Assembly (NCBI RefSeq): GCF_026210795.1
Contig: NC_089433.1
Location: 3,869,001-3,933,000 of the forward strand
Length of the DNA stretch: 64,000 nt
Direction of reading: 5' to 3'
Source: Rhizophagus irregularis
Taxonomy: Eukaryota; Glomeromycota; Glomeromycetes; Glomerales; Glomeraceae
The notes under the pieces were generated by a model. The model had not been told where the DNA came from. It saw only the letters and a list, made by a program, of their open reading frames with translations, and made no database searches. This document shows, one piece after another, positions 12,481-25,732 of the stretch. Within the stretch, counting starts at the first letter, position 1. Every line of letters begins with the position of its first letter. A program made the position numbers and the translations under genes.

Positions 12481-13910
12481 CAGAGCATAGCGATCATTGT
12501 TTCGACAAATTGGACAACATAATCGCAACACATTTATGCTTGTTCACGATATTGATCATGTGGACGATCCTCACAAAGTTATGAACGTAATAAAGATATA
12601 TTCGAGACAATGGGAATTTATCGTTTATGATTTGATCAAAATCTGAAACAGATAACTAGGGTCAAGTGGGATACGCCCCTAGAGCCTAGACCCTTTCTAG
12701 CAAAGAATTACCTGAATTGAGCAAACCATTAATCATGGCTTAAGCCAGCGTCACTAAAAGTCCTATTTACGAAAAATAAATTTGTTTATTTACACATCAG
12801 ATATTAGAGACAAATTGGTGAAAGCTTTCGCTCGTGAGCTACACGTGTTCATGAACGGGTAAAATTTTACGAGGAATAGTATTCATTTCCGAATCAGAGG
12901 AATTATCCATGTTATAATTGTGGCGATTCAGTGGATCATGAAACCAGAAATAATTTACATGTGCACATGTGCACGGACTCATTTGTTCGTATACTTCAAA
13001 TTTTAAACTCAAGAACGATGCAGTTATAAAAATTCAAATGATAGTTCTTCCTTGGATAATATATAAGCTGAACATTAATGGAGAAACTCGAACAACATTG
13101 TATAACTTATATGTTAATAAGTATTAAACAGAATAAAATCAGCATGAAACAAATTTGATAGACTTCGTCTATATTGTTACATGACAAAAAAAAAACGAGG
13201 ATAATTTTTTCCTATAATAATTACGAAACATCCCTAATTACTGAAGTACGTAAATTAAAGACATATCTATGGCACAATGCTAATAATCAGAATCAACTTC
13301 AGATCATACAAGCACGAAATTTCATTTTAAATGGATAAGTGTAGATAATATTAATAGTATTGATGTATCGTATCATACCATCTTAAAAAGACAACGCTTC
13401 GCTATTACTTTGATCTTGGGGAAGCATTAACGAAATGGCATGAACTTTATATAGCATTGAAATATGGGATTTGGCAGCTCAATCTCTAGTTGCTGATGTA
13501 GCTTTTCAAAGATGTTTCGGGAGCAGTTCCTCGAAAAAGAATCGAAAGAACTCGAAAGGTTCGGCAATAAGGGTAGGACTATGCTAGGACGAGTTAAAAC
13601 TTTTTTACTATCGTCATACGGGTTGTCTAGAGGTGATATTAGATATGTAATTGCTAAAATGTTTCGTAGATAATTATTTTCGCTGTGTCAAGTTCATTCT
13701 CGAGCACCAAAGATTCTAAAGTCATTGAAATAAGTAGTTGGAACTTGGAAGCGATAAAGAAATAGTGGCTTCAAGACACTCAAAAAGTTGGTAATGATAT
13801 TATTCATTCACTCATACACATCCAGATTTGCAAAATGCAGTTTACGCGTAATAAGTTTATATTCAAAGAATATAAGCGCTGCTAAATTTTTCAAATATGT
13901 ACATAATAAT
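12481..13910 (+). pseudogene. Decayed coding region, possibly a retroelement relic
   Basis: Short plus-strand coding-like islands are interrupted by many stops. One is HNRNTFMLVHDIDHVDDPHK followed by a further 23 open codons (about 12520-12645). Another is a Cys/His cluster, CYNCGDSVDHETRN with a downstream HMC (about 12913-12975), which recalls a zinc-knuckle-like C-terminus. A third near 13510-13670 includes KGRTMLGRVKTFLLSSYGLS. The composition is less AT-rich than the surroundings. Assignment to a retroelement is only a guess from the Cys/His cluster. Confidence 0.25.
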
Positions 13911-14033
13911 AATATCTAATTAAAATTAATCTCCCAAAGTTATTTATTAAGCTTGAATTATGATTAATTTATAGGTATTACAAAAATTATTAAGTATTAA
14001 GCTATTCGTTCATTATTCGCTCACTTTTTTCGC

Positions 14034-14525
14034 TCACTTTTCGTTTACTTTTTCACTCACTTCTCCACTCGCTTCTCCACTCACTTCATCCACTTTTTCA
14101 CTCGCTTCTCCACTCACTTCATCTACTTTTTCACTCGCTTCTCCACTCACTTCATCCACTTTTTCACTCGCTTTTCCACTCACTTCATCCACTTTTTCAC
14201 TCGCTTCTTCACTCGCTTCTCCACTGAGTCCACTCACTTCTTCACTCACTTTTTCGCTCACTTTTTCGCTAACTTCTTCATTCACTTTTTCGCTCGCTTC
14301 CTCGCTAACTTCTTCATTCACTTTTTCGCTCGCTTCCTCGCTAACTTCTTCACTCACTTTTTCGATCAATTCTTCGTTAACTTTTTCACTCACTTTTTCG
14401 ATCACTTCTTCGCTAACTTCTTCACTCGCTTTTTCACTTAATTCTTCGCTAACTTCTCCACTCACTTTTTCGTTTACTTCTTCGCTCACTTCTTCGTTAA
14501 CCTCTTTACTCACTTTTTCGCTCAA
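14034..14525 (-). repeat. In-frame minisatellite encoding the Tsc1 C-terminus
   Basis: Tandem 12- to 33-bp units built from cactcactttttcgct-like words encode SEEVSEKVNEEV-type repeats. The 3' part has four copies of the 11-residue unit DEVSGEASEKV (33 bp each, about 14064-14200). Units stay in frame throughout, so the tract is translated rather than a disrupted end. Confidence 0.8.
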
Positions 14526-17500
14526 TTCTTCGCTTATTTTATTTTCGATCTTAGGTATCTTAGGTGGAGTGAGTGATTCAATTTTAGCCAGTAATTCTAT
14601 AATACGTGACTAATAACAAAAAAAAAAATACGAATATTTATGTTAAGTAAATTATGTAAAAAATATGTATGAAAAAATCACACACACTAAATATATACCT
14701 GTAATTCTTCGTTATGCTTTTTAACTTCATCAAATTGAGTTTCCAACTTTTTGAATTCTTTATCCCTCTTATCTCTTTCAAATGACCATATCATCATCTA
14801 AAATTATTATCCGATTAATAGAATTAATTATGAATTAAAGAATATTTCATATTTGAAAGGAAAATCATTATACTTGTTTTTCCAACGCTTTTTCAGGTCT
14901 TTCTATGTTTTTTGTAGAATTCTCCAATTGAATTTTTAGATCATCAATAACAAGAGATTGCGAACTAATAAATAAGACAAACAATCAATATATATCATCC
15001 CAATTTATGTGTCTCCACTGCTTCTCTATTTTATAAACTTGTAGAAATTCACGAAAAAAATTCCTTACCTAATGGTGGAACTTAATTGTTGAATCTCATG
15101 TTCTCCAGATTTCAACATCATTTCCATTTTATGCCAATTCCCTACTAAAGTCTCCATTAATCTTTTTTGTTCTTGAAATTTTATCGTATCAGCTTCCCTG
15201 TAATAAAAAAAATAAATAAATGAATAAATATGTTATTTCTAATTATTTTGGATCGTTAATATCGTTAATTAAAAAAAAAAAATATTAAAATATTATGAAT
15301 TAATCCCTTCTTTATTTACCATAACATAAGTTGTTTTGTCAATTGATCAATGGTGTGTTCGTACTCTGTTAATTTTTGAAGTTGGGGCTCATGTAATTTG
15401 ATTTGATTCTCAAGTGAGAAACATCTGAAGATAAAGTATTATATAGTTATCATATAATTTTCGTTGCCATTACAAGTAAATACAATACATTATTTACTTA
15501 CTTCGCACTTAACACCTCGATTTGTTTATTTTGCGCGTCTATTACAAGCTAAAAAAAAAAGATGAAATAGTAAAATCATTAATTTAAATCATTCAAAAAC
15601 CCGTAAATATATTTTCAAATACGTTAAAGATTCTTCTTACCTTAGATTCGCTTAATTCTTGTTCTAATTTATCTAAAACACTCTTCCATTCTTTTTTCTC
15701 GTTTTTATATTGTTTCAATTTATTATTTAATTCATTCTCCCATTGAACGTGTTTCTTTTTTGTATTAGCAGTTTCAGTTTTTTGTCTATCAAACGCGGCT
15801 TGAGTTTGTGATAATTGTGATTTTAATATTTTACATGTATTATATAAATTTTGTCTTTCAGCTTCAACTGTACTATCTAATATATGATCACGATGTAATC
15901 TACCAATATGTTGAAGATGTTGTTGTTTAAGATAAAGTTCAAAATTTAATTCATTCCTCAAAAGCATTATTTCACGTTGTAAATATGCCACACTCGCTTG
16001 CGTGTTTGTAGTGTTTGTAGTCGGTGGTGATTCATTTTCAGGTGGCGAAGTAGGATGATTAACAGTTAGAAAATTTGAATATGATATTATCCTGGATGCC
16101 TGAAATAAAATTATTTTTTTTTAAAAATTTTTTTTTAATAATTTTTGTAAAAATAATTTTAATTTTAAGATATAAACTAAAGTAAAATGATATAGACTTA
16201 AGTAAAATCCACTTACCCAAGGATCATCCCCTACAACAATATCAGCACCACTTTTAAGAGCCTGATGAACATCCATAATTTCATGTATAGAAATTGCTTG
16301 TGAAGGACGTCTTGCTTTTTGAGTTTTCTTTTCAATTATTTTAGTATCAGCTTCTTCTAACACTATTTTAGTTAGATTTTCCAATTCATTTGAATTATTT
16401 GAATTAGAAGAAGCATTCTCCATATCATAACTAACGCATTCGGCAACTACATCAGCAGGTTCAAGTTTCATCCATCTTGATGTATCTGAAAGTTCTTTCT
16501 CTGAATCGCTCATTATAAGATTTGGGTGAAGTGTATGAATTCGTAATAATGACTAAAATAAAATTTTTTTTTTAAAAAAAAAAATAATAAAATGGAAAAG
16601 AAATAAAGTTTAAAGTCTTTAATTTATTACCATACTTCTCGCTCTTATAATATCATCATCAAATTTTTCAATTAAAGGAACATTATTCATCTCTTTAATC
16701 CAACCAGAAGGATCTTTTAAAAATTTTACAGTATTACATGGAAACATTCCATACAAAAATGTAAAAAGTTGCTTACAACTTGGTGGACTTGATGGTGCAT
16801 TATCAAAAGTCGAATCTGTAAAAAAAAAAATCAAAAAAAAAAATTTTTTTTTAAAAGATATTAAATAGAAAATAAATATGCATATTTTAAATTAAAGTTT
16901 ACCACATCGATTCCAATCTACAACATTCAACTTTTCTGATGTTTTTTGATCATCATCATCATCGTCGTCGTCGTCATCACTTTCCACAATCTCATCAGGA
17001 AAATCAACGGGTCTCGAAATATGTTTATCCCAACATATAATCCTGCTAAATATAATATACAGTCCAGGAAGATAAGTAGTAACAGATATACATATATGAG
17101 GTAATAACATAATTAAAGTAGTTAGTGAAAGGGAAATCAAAGTTGTGGATGTATCCCGCTATAATTTTTAAATATACAAATAAAAATTATTAAAAATCAA
17201 CTAAAAAAAACACTAAAAATTCAAAAGAACGGTACCTGAAGTGAGGTTAATAAAGAATCAAGAAGTGGAGTCTCTAATATTTGATGAATATGTAAATTCT
17301 GGAAAAAAATAAATAAATAAAGGATTAAAATATAAAAGTAATAAAAAATAAATAAAATAAAATAAAAAATAAAATATAAACCTGTTTTCTTATAAATTCA
17401 CCAAATAATGTTAAGACTTGTAGCCTATAAGTACTTTGAACAAAATATGAATTTAATAAAATAAAAAATTCCTAACATAAAAAAATATATATATATATAT

Positions 17501-18113
17501 ATATGATTTAATAAAAATTAATAAAAATAAATATTATATAATTTTTAAATTTATTTTATATTACCTTTGTTTCAACAGCACCAAATTCTCTCAATAAACT
17601 ATCTAAATTACGACACCAAAATGCATGAGTCTGTTCTCCTACTGTTCCATCATCTCCTCCAGCAGCTATCCCTACACTACTAGATTCTTTTAAATATAAT
17701 TCAAGTATTTCCTTTCTAAATTCCTTAACCTTATCGGTTTCACATGTTAATACATCTTTAACTAATCCTTTTACTTGTTCTACAATATCCTTTGGTTGTA
17801 AAGGTGAATGTAATACATGAATTAATACACTATTCCACCAATCAGATATTATAATATCAGGTCCTAATATGGGTAATAAAGCTTTTAAACATTTTAGAAA
17901 ACTACAAAATTTATTTGGAAAATCTTTTATAGTATTATATAATTGAAGTAATTCTGAAGAAATTTTTTTAATTTTATCAGCTTTTTGTTGTTCGACGTTA
18001 GATTCTTGTGTCGTTATAAAATTTTCAATCGAATCTATTATAGGTTGAACGTTTGCATTTGATGAGTTAACTACGGTCGAAATATTTTTTAAAATGTCTT
18101 TTAACGTTGCCAT
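14034..18113 (-). CDS. tsc1: Hamartin (Tsc1 subunit of the TSC complex), 13 exons, 994 aa
   Basis: Hamartin stabilises tuberin (Tsc2). The complex is the GTPase-activating unit for Rheb and restrains TOR growth signalling at the lysosome/vacuole. Exons: 18113-17565, 17471-17382, 17298-17236, 17158-16903, 16815-16631, 16552-16217, 16099-15641, 15548-15502, 15424-15320, 15197-15069, 14964-14874, 14797-14699, 14609-14034. All junctions are GT-AG and phases agree. The N-terminal helical-repeat region includes DKVKEFRKEILELYL. The coiled-coil signature LLRNELNFELYLKQQHLQHI identifies the family, followed by more coiled coil. An aspartate run (about residues 277-286) lies in the linker. The last ~165 residues are degenerate S-E-[EK]-V-[SN]-E repeats, not typical of hamartins. 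Length is a little under the human protein (1164). Confidence 0.88.
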
Positions 18114-19606
18114 TTTAAAATAAATACAAGAATAAAATAATTAATATCAATATTTTTAATTTCTATAAAAAATATTACAAAATTTATAAAGTAAGAAAAT
18201 GAGGAAAAATTTTTCTTTTATTGCATTTTGGAGATTGATGATCGTATACTGAAGTGGTAAATGATGTAATACCACGTGATCGTGACCGAAACCAGTAAAA
18301 CGTAATCTAATAGTAACAAGTCAGGAAAGATCATCCGATTAAAAACCTTTAGGGAGGGATTTTTTTCATAGGATGAAATTCTAAAATAGCTAGGATCGAA
18401 TACTATTCAATAATTTCGGTTCAAATTTTCTATTCGTGACATTGATTACTATTCAATAATTTCGGTTCAAATTTCTACACGCGACTTTGAATAATTTCTT
18501 TTCATACCAAAAAAATTCTGTACTGTAAGTACAAATACGAAAATTTATATTTCCAATATCCATCAATAATAGCAAGAATGATGAATTAGCAAGACTGATG
18601 AATTTATTGATAAATTTAATACCATCAAAAGGTTATTTCATTTAATAATAATATTTAATAATAATAACATTTTAAAAGTGTTTTAATTATTTAAATATAC
18701 CTTATTAATTATCAGATCTGACCTTTTTTTAATACTGTATGTCCGATCAGATAAACTCATAAGTTCTTCCAGAACATTCTTTACAACAGTACAATAATGG
18801 AAATAATGAAATAAAATAATTTTCACAAAAAAAAAAATATAGCTTTTGGAGCAATGCTTTGTATACTTTTTTTTATACACGATTAAAAAAATTCTTTTTT
18901 TTTTCCTTTTTTTAATAATAAATAATATTATTATCATAAATTGTATAGTTTGTATATATATAATTTTTTTTAAAATTTAAAATTTTTAAAATATAATTAA
19001 AATAAAAAAAAAAAAAATAAAAAAATAAATCCAATTCTTAAAAAAAAAATATCATCATTTGTTGTGTTCTTTAGAAAAACGAAAATTTTTGTGCCATTAG
19101 TTTTTTTAAAAAGTACGAAAAAGTTTGCCTGTTCCCTCTCCTCTCTAATTAATATATACATATATATTACCGATATACGAAATATTTACATTATAATTTT
19201 TTTTTTTTTTTTTTTTTGAAATATTAAAAATTAAATAAAAGATATAAAGCTTTTGATACTTAAAATAATAAATAAAAAATTCATCATAATTAATATAATG
19301 GGAAGTAATACTTAACTAAATTAATTGCATAAATAATATTTTCATGGGAAATTTCTATATATATTATATACATACTTTTAATTTTTTCTTTTCTTTTTAA
19401 AAAAAAATCTACGAGAAAACTTATCATAAGTGTGGGATGGGAGGGAGGCATTAAAAAAAAAAAAATCGTTATCACGAGAATATAGTATATTTAGTATATC
19501 AAAATAATTAAATACGTAATATAACGAAAACGAAATTTACTATAATCGATTTTATAGAATTATGTTCGGTTCTAATTTATTTGATTTTTGATTTTTAAAA
19601 AAAAAA
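18114..19606. other. Intergenic, with a 47-bp tandem duplication
   Basis: This is the Tsc1 promoter side and the 3' flank of the Zn2Cys6 gene. tactattcaataatttcggt with the following tcaaattt occurs at about 18400 and again at about 18447, period 47. Long A and T runs fill the rest. A 5' CACGTGATCGTGACC sits near 18272. No gene is seen. Confidence 0.5.
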
Positions 19607-20718
19607 TTAATATCCCCATGTCACTGGGTGTGATAAAAGAGGATTAGTCGCTCTATCCGAATTTGGAGCGTTACGGGGTGACGATGGGGTAGACGCAGTT
19701 GAATCAGTTGGAGTAGGAGGATTGTTGTAATAATCCTGATATTTTTTAAGCATGTAAAAATCGTTTGTTTTTTGAGATGGTGATGGTAATGAAGCGAAAG
19801 TTGAAATTTTTTCCTGAACAGCAGGAAGATTTAAAGGAGGTAGTTTAATCGGATGTTGATTATCTATCAACATTGCATTAGAGTCAAGTGGGTTTTCTAA
19901 ATCCGGAGCGGGAGGAAGTAAGACTTCAATTCCCGAAGATACATTAACAATTGACATTGAGTTTTTTTTTCGGGAAGTTCGATTAGGTGTTGGTAAAGCC
20001 ATACGATTTTGCGAAGAATTATGAGAATTATGTGTATTAAAAATATGGCCAAATTGTTGATTCAATTCAGTAATTGGAGGTAAGGTTGTTTTATTATTTA
20101 ACATATTAGGAGAATCCATTTCGGAGACTTGCATGGTTGTCACATGATTTCTATGCATGGTCACGGGGTAAATTGGAATAGGTTTTCGCAAAATTGGTAA
20201 TTGTTGTGTTTCTACGGGAACATTAATATCTCGAGAATACGTACCTAAGATTTTGTCACAAAAAAAGAATTAATTTAAAGAAATAATTTTTATTTTTTAT
20301 TTTTTTACATACTTAAATATTTACCATGGGTATATCTTTCCCGCGAACGTGATATAGGGATACCATGTGACTGAGAAGCATCAGTGGTAATCCCAGTATC
20401 ATCATCAATGATAACAATCGGGGCATTAGCGGGTATGATCGGCACAGAGCGAACGGCAGGACGGGTATTACCATGAGCAAGCATCTGTTCAATTTGACTT
20501 CGAAGATTTGGATTTTCCTGCAGAACATTTTCTATTCTACGAGCTGGACTCTTGATCACTTCAACGTTTCCATTACGTGGACCTCTTTTCTTTGCGGTTC
20601 CAGTGAATTCACAACGTTGACCAGCTCTTATACAGTTAGTGCAAGGAGAAATCCCTGTACATTTTACTTTTTTTTTCTGACATGCCTTGCATGCCACGGT
20701 CACTTTGGACCTGTTCAT
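19607..20718 (-). CDS. Zn2Cys6 (Gal4-type) fungal transcription factor, 343 aa
   Basis: Two exons (20718-20325 and 20244-19607, GT-AG, phase 1) encode 343 residues. Residues 10-36 are a canonical binuclear zinc cluster, CKACQKKKVKC then TGISPCTNCIRAGQRC, with spacing C-x2-C-x6-C-x5-C-x2-C-x6-C. This domain binds CGG half-sites in DNA and acts in the nucleus. A basic linker follows (KKRGPRNGN), then a region resembling a short helix. The rest is serine/threonine/proline/asparagine-rich and looks like an unstructured activation region. No fungal-specific middle homology domain is visible, and the protein is short for the class. Targets cannot be inferred. The start places the cluster at the extreme N-terminus, usual for these factors. 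Confidence 0.85.
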
Positions 20719-20798
20719 TAAGATAAAGTTCTAAAAATAAAATATAAAAAATAAAAATAAAAAAAAATTAAAAATAAATAAGAATAATGATAAAAATA

Positions 20799-20829
<31 letters not shown>

Positions 20830-23800
20830 GAAAATATAATTTTATAAGTAAAAAAAAAAAAAAATCTAAATGATTTTTTTAAATCTTTTTTTTTTTTTTC
20901 TATATAAAAAAGTGTGACAGAAAGATTTATTATATTATATTATTAAAAATAATATTTTGGTTGTACCGGCAAAACTCCTTAGAGGGTTCGACCGAGAGTT
21001 TTAAAACAGATTGGAAAAAAAGGTACCCAAACTGGTGAAGAAGGGAAGGAAACCAGTGAATAACGTATGAATAAAGAGGATTAATTATGAAAAAAGAACT
21101 TTGAACAAAAAACCAATTTTGCTAACAGTCAGTCACATAAATAAGACTGACAAAATAAGTCAAAAATTAAAATGGGATAGTAAAATAAAAGTGGTGTAAC
21201 TTAATTGGCACCAGACATTGGCAAATAGAAGGTAATACAATTTGTTTGTATATTTCAATATTTTACCAATATTTACCATGTGTGTATCATGGTTCCCCAT
21301 TCCTTTGTGATCAAAACAAATTCCAAAAATGGAAAGATGTAACATATGTAACTGCGCCCCAACTCGCAAAAACTAAATACTTTTCTGGTGGGGGAAAATC
21401 TTATATTTCCCAAGATATCTTGTATACAAGTTAAAGTTTTAAATTTTTCCTGGGTCCTGGTTGTACCAGTGTCGGACTAATATTAAACTTTAACCAAAAT
21501 TGATAATTTGGGTCGTACAACAAGAATAATACGTTACAACACGTCATCAAACGTATCATACGATCGGTTTAATTGGATAATTCAAAGATCTGAATGAGTC
21601 AAAGATATTATTGTTAAAAAAAAAAAATTGCATAAAAGAAATGCAAAAATTGTATAAATATTTTGAAGATTGCTTAATAGAAAAAAAGTTCGACCGTATT
21701 TGATTCCGTCATTTCCGCGATACATGAATCAAAAATGTAATAATGGAATATCGGGAATAAACAAACAATAATGCTATTAATACCGGTTAAACATTTAGTA
21801 CTCAATTTTTGAGGGGTAATAAAGAAATTATAAATAATAATGCAAAAAATCTATTATGAAAAAAAAAAAAAAAAAATTTTTTCCTTTGATATTGATTGCA
21901 TATAACCCCTTATTTATTAATAATCACATTGAATGGTTTAAACGTGGCAAACATTATGATTTGGATGGGCGACATGAATTTAAAATACAATGTTGTATTA
22001 AATAAAATAATGTAAATAACGCCAATCCAAATACGGCAAAGCCCGTAATTTTATTTTACTGCGCCACACAATAATTTAATCATTCGACACATTGTTGTTT
22101 TGTTTGTGTATTTGGGCGCAAAATTTTATATGTATTATTATTTTGTGTTCATTATTTTTTTTTTGTGATCAGGCGGGGCAAAAGATATACAAGGATAAAA
22201 AAAATACAAATACCGATTTGATTAAATAACTACTCATCGATGTTTTGTCTACAATCATATTTTTCCGTTTTATACCGTCAATCAATTTTTATTAATTTTC
22301 TTCATTTACAAATATAAAAAAAAAACATTGACGCATAAATATTGATGCGTTACCGTTTAAATATATTCGGTAACAAATAAATTTTTTTTAAAGGGCTTGT
22401 CCTACTTTTTGATGGCAAATAGAGAATTTCATTTAAAGTTAAACGCCCAATCTGATACATTAAGGGGCTAAGCCCCAACAAAAACAAAAATGTCATTAGA
22501 AAAAAATGTCATGCTTATAAAATGAATTTTATTGGATAATTTTGGTACATCATTATCTTTTCAAAACAATAAAGTAAATGAACAATAGTTAATTTCATTC
22601 ATTATTCTTTTTAATTTTTTTTTTTTTTATATTATAATACGGAAAAACTCGAATAAAACAAATTATTATAAATTTGATGTAATTCATTTCTAACTTTGAC
22701 ATGATCGGTTCGTGTTTTTCTCGGTTCGGAATAAATATTTTTTCTTCAGTATTCCAAAAAAGGAAATCGTGGAAAAAAGTTTTTTTTTTTGGCGCCAAAA
22801 TTCATATTTTGGAAATTTGTGTAGATCCAATCGCAAGGTTTCATAAGTGATCTATAGATTAAAATTAAAATGTCATCAGTCGTACTATAGAGTTACATTA
22901 CATGGATTACGTTACATTGTTACGTAATTCAATTTACCTACATGCCATTGTATTTTTTTTTTGCATTTTCTTCCAATTAAAGTATTTATCTTATGAAAGA
23001 AAATGATTAATATTTTAATTTCTCGATTGTAACCGAAAAATTTTTTTTTTACAATGAATCCATAAACAGTTAAACCTTTTTATTACATTTTTGTGTAATG
23101 TAAAATTTTTATGAGAATTAAACTTTAATTTTTTTCTGTACAATGAAAAAAAAGATTCTTTCATATATATAATTAATTAATTCCCTAATCCCTACTTTTT
23201 TCCGAATTATTATAATCAAAAGTTAAATAACAAATAATTGCACAAAATATTAACATTAAAATATTATTTGTTCTTACTATATTTACTATGAGATTCCTAA
23301 ACTGAATAGCTGGGAAAGGTTTATACAATTTAAGAAATTTTTGGAATTCCGGAATCCCATAATATTTTAATTGTATAATAAAAAAACAATTGATTAAGGT
23401 AATATGGCGTCAAATATAATGAATATTCGTCCATTATTAATAAATTTACACAAATTTGACAAATTCGTTTTAATGTTTCTACGCCCAACCGTCCAATTAT
23501 GTAATTTGAATTATTTAAAATTTAACTGGTTTGTATTATGTGGCCTGACTATAGCGTGACCAAAACAAATATACAAAAAAAGTTAATTCTGGTTGGTTGA
23601 ATAATTAAAAATTAGCCATATTAAACCTTTTTACAAAGAGAAAATAAAAACTCCCATGATTTTCATATCAAATTTAGTTTTTTCTGCACACATCTTTTGT
23701 ACTATGTTGATAATCATTAATCCATTAATCCTTTGTCCCTGCGCGTTCTGCGCATCCTGCGCTCCTCTTAACCTTTTATTTTTAAAGAAGGAATTGACGA

Positions 23801-23865
23801 ATTAAAAATATTCTTTCCTCTTTTTAATGAATTGAAAATTTTACTTTTTGACATTTATTATACAA

Positions 23866-23898
<33 letters not shown>

Positions 23899-23930
23899 CA
23901 AACAAACAAATAATCATTATATTTTATAAA

Positions 23931-23997
<67 letters not shown>
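23866..23997. repeat. (TTA)n microsatellite in two blocks
   Basis: Uninterrupted TTA/ATT runs occupy 23866-23896 and 23931-23997, separated by 34 bp. The poly-tyrosine open frame across them is an artefact of the repeat. Confidence 0.95.
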
Positions 23998-24505
23998 TGC
24001 GTTTTGCGCCACGTTTTACATCATTATTTCTCGTCTCTATTGTTTAACAATTTTTAATTGGTTTCCTAAATATTGCAAATATTATTAATTTTAATTGTAG
24101 TAGATCTTAGTCTTTTGAATAAATAAAAATATCGGAAAAACTCACGTTTTTCCCAAATTAAGAAATGTATTAATAATTAATTACTTTTATTAATCATTAA
24201 TTACCTCATAATTTATCTCTTAAACTGTTAATATAAAATAATGACTAAAATTACAATGAGAAATGTATATAGTTGACGCACATGTTTGCATGTGTTTTGT
24301 TATAAACATTCCAAATTTAGTTACTTTTACATTGTAATTCTTAAAATAAAGCATCGTAATCACATAATGCATTGCATCCCTTTCAATTTTGTTTCATTAG
24401 TCAAATTGATCAATTATCATTTGTCAAAAAATTTTTTTTTTTATCGCCTATTAGTGATTAGTGTGACAAATTGTAAATCCTAAAATCTCGCCAAGAATAT
24501 ACATT

Positions 24506-24557
24506 TAATGTTGATTTAATTTTGATTTAATGTTGATTTAATGTTGATTTAATGTTG
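24506..24557. repeat. 11-bp tandem repeat
   Basis: The unit aatgttgattt is repeated about 4.6 times, with one g-to-t change in the second copy. The 11-bp period is close to one helical turn. Confidence 0.85.
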
Positions 24558-25105
24558 GTAAAAATATTAAAATTATCACATATGATGTGACATTTAATTT
24601 TTATTAGTGTTTGATTTGCTTTGATTTGCAAATTTACGATAAAATTAACAAACTGTCAATTAATAAACAAATAATAAATATTAGTAAACAATATATTTAT
24701 GGTAAAAAAATATATATATAAATTCAGTGGTTTAACATTTGCATAGTAATAATAAATAAATGATTAAATGATTGTTAATTTTATGAAATTTATTATTAGC
24801 TTTATGAACGTAGCTTTATTGGATGTAGCTTTATTAAATTCATTATTAGATTTTATTAATTTATTATTAGTTTTATTAACTTATTATCAGCTTTTATTAA
24901 TTTTTATAATTTTTTATTAACTTTATTAAATTTATTATGGAGGTTGAAACCGTCAAAAAACCCCTTAACCGGTTAATTAATCGGTTAATATGAAAAATAT
25001 TTAAAAATTTTTTTTTGCTGAAAATTGTACCGATTTTTGATTTTACCTACACATTTAGTTGAAAGAAGATTATTTTTCATCAATACCATTATTAATAAAT
25101 AGGAA

Positions 25106-25186
25106 AACGTACGAACTGGCCGGGGTTAATGCTAACGCTGTCTCGTGCAAGTGCATAACTCCAAAACTAGGGCCAGTTCGTACGTT
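25106..25186. repeat. Perfect 16-bp inverted repeat with 49-bp loop
   Basis: aacgtacgaactggcc at 25106-25121 is inverted exactly at 25171-25186. The 49-bp interior is unusually GC-rich for this window. It may be a very short non-autonomous element. I do not see a clear target-site duplication. Confidence 0.7.
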
Positions 25187-25732
25187 AATATCATACACTC
25201 CCACTGTACGTTAAGGACGCCCATTAAAAACTTCGAGTTTGGGAACACACACGACTGAAATCAAGTAAATCTGAACAGAATTATGGATTTATGGTCAAAA
25301 TAGTTTTAACCAACCTCTAATTTATTAATAGTTTTTATTTAAATTTATTAAATTGTTAAATTCATTACTGTATTAGTTCGTTGCTTTATTAAATCATTAT
25401 TAGTTTCGTGGATGTAGCTTTTGTTAAATTTATTAGTTTTTATTAAATTTATTATTAACTTTTATTAATTTATTATCGTTATTAGCTTTTATTAAATTTA
25501 TTAATTTTAGGCCATACAAACTTTGATTTTATGGTTTTCATAATATAAAAATTTCATCAATAACACGGCAACCCGGCTTTTTAATTTTTTCTTCAAAAAT
25601 TTTATGTGAAATTTTTTTTTTACAAAAACTGACCCGGCCGGACTATGAAACCCATTTTTTACCACTTTGTGTCGCCTTATTATTTTAAGCTTTATAAAAT
25701 TTGTTAATTTATTTACGTGTTCTTCAATTCTG

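Larger units (their letters stand above)
20719..25732. other. 5-kb gene-poor stretch
   Basis: I found no supportable gene in either strand. It holds poly-A/T runs, the trinucleotide and 11-bp repeats and the 16-bp inverted repeat listed separately, a short ggggctaagcccc palindrome near 22468, and an acgcat...atgcgt hairpin near 22333. From about 24790 to 25500 degenerate tttattaaatttattatt-like repeats dominate. Confidence 0.45.

Noticed and set aside
14070-14220. Possible CRISPR-like array in the regular 33-bp units
   Set aside because: The units are contiguous with no spacers, in frame with tsc1, and the genome is eukaryotic.
20980-21060. tRNA-like B box (gggttcgaccgag)
   Set aside because: No A box at the right distance and no cloverleaf could be drawn. 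I found no tRNA or rRNA gene in the window.
23832-24047. Poly-tyrosine open frame
   Set aside because: Pure translation of the TTA microsatellite.
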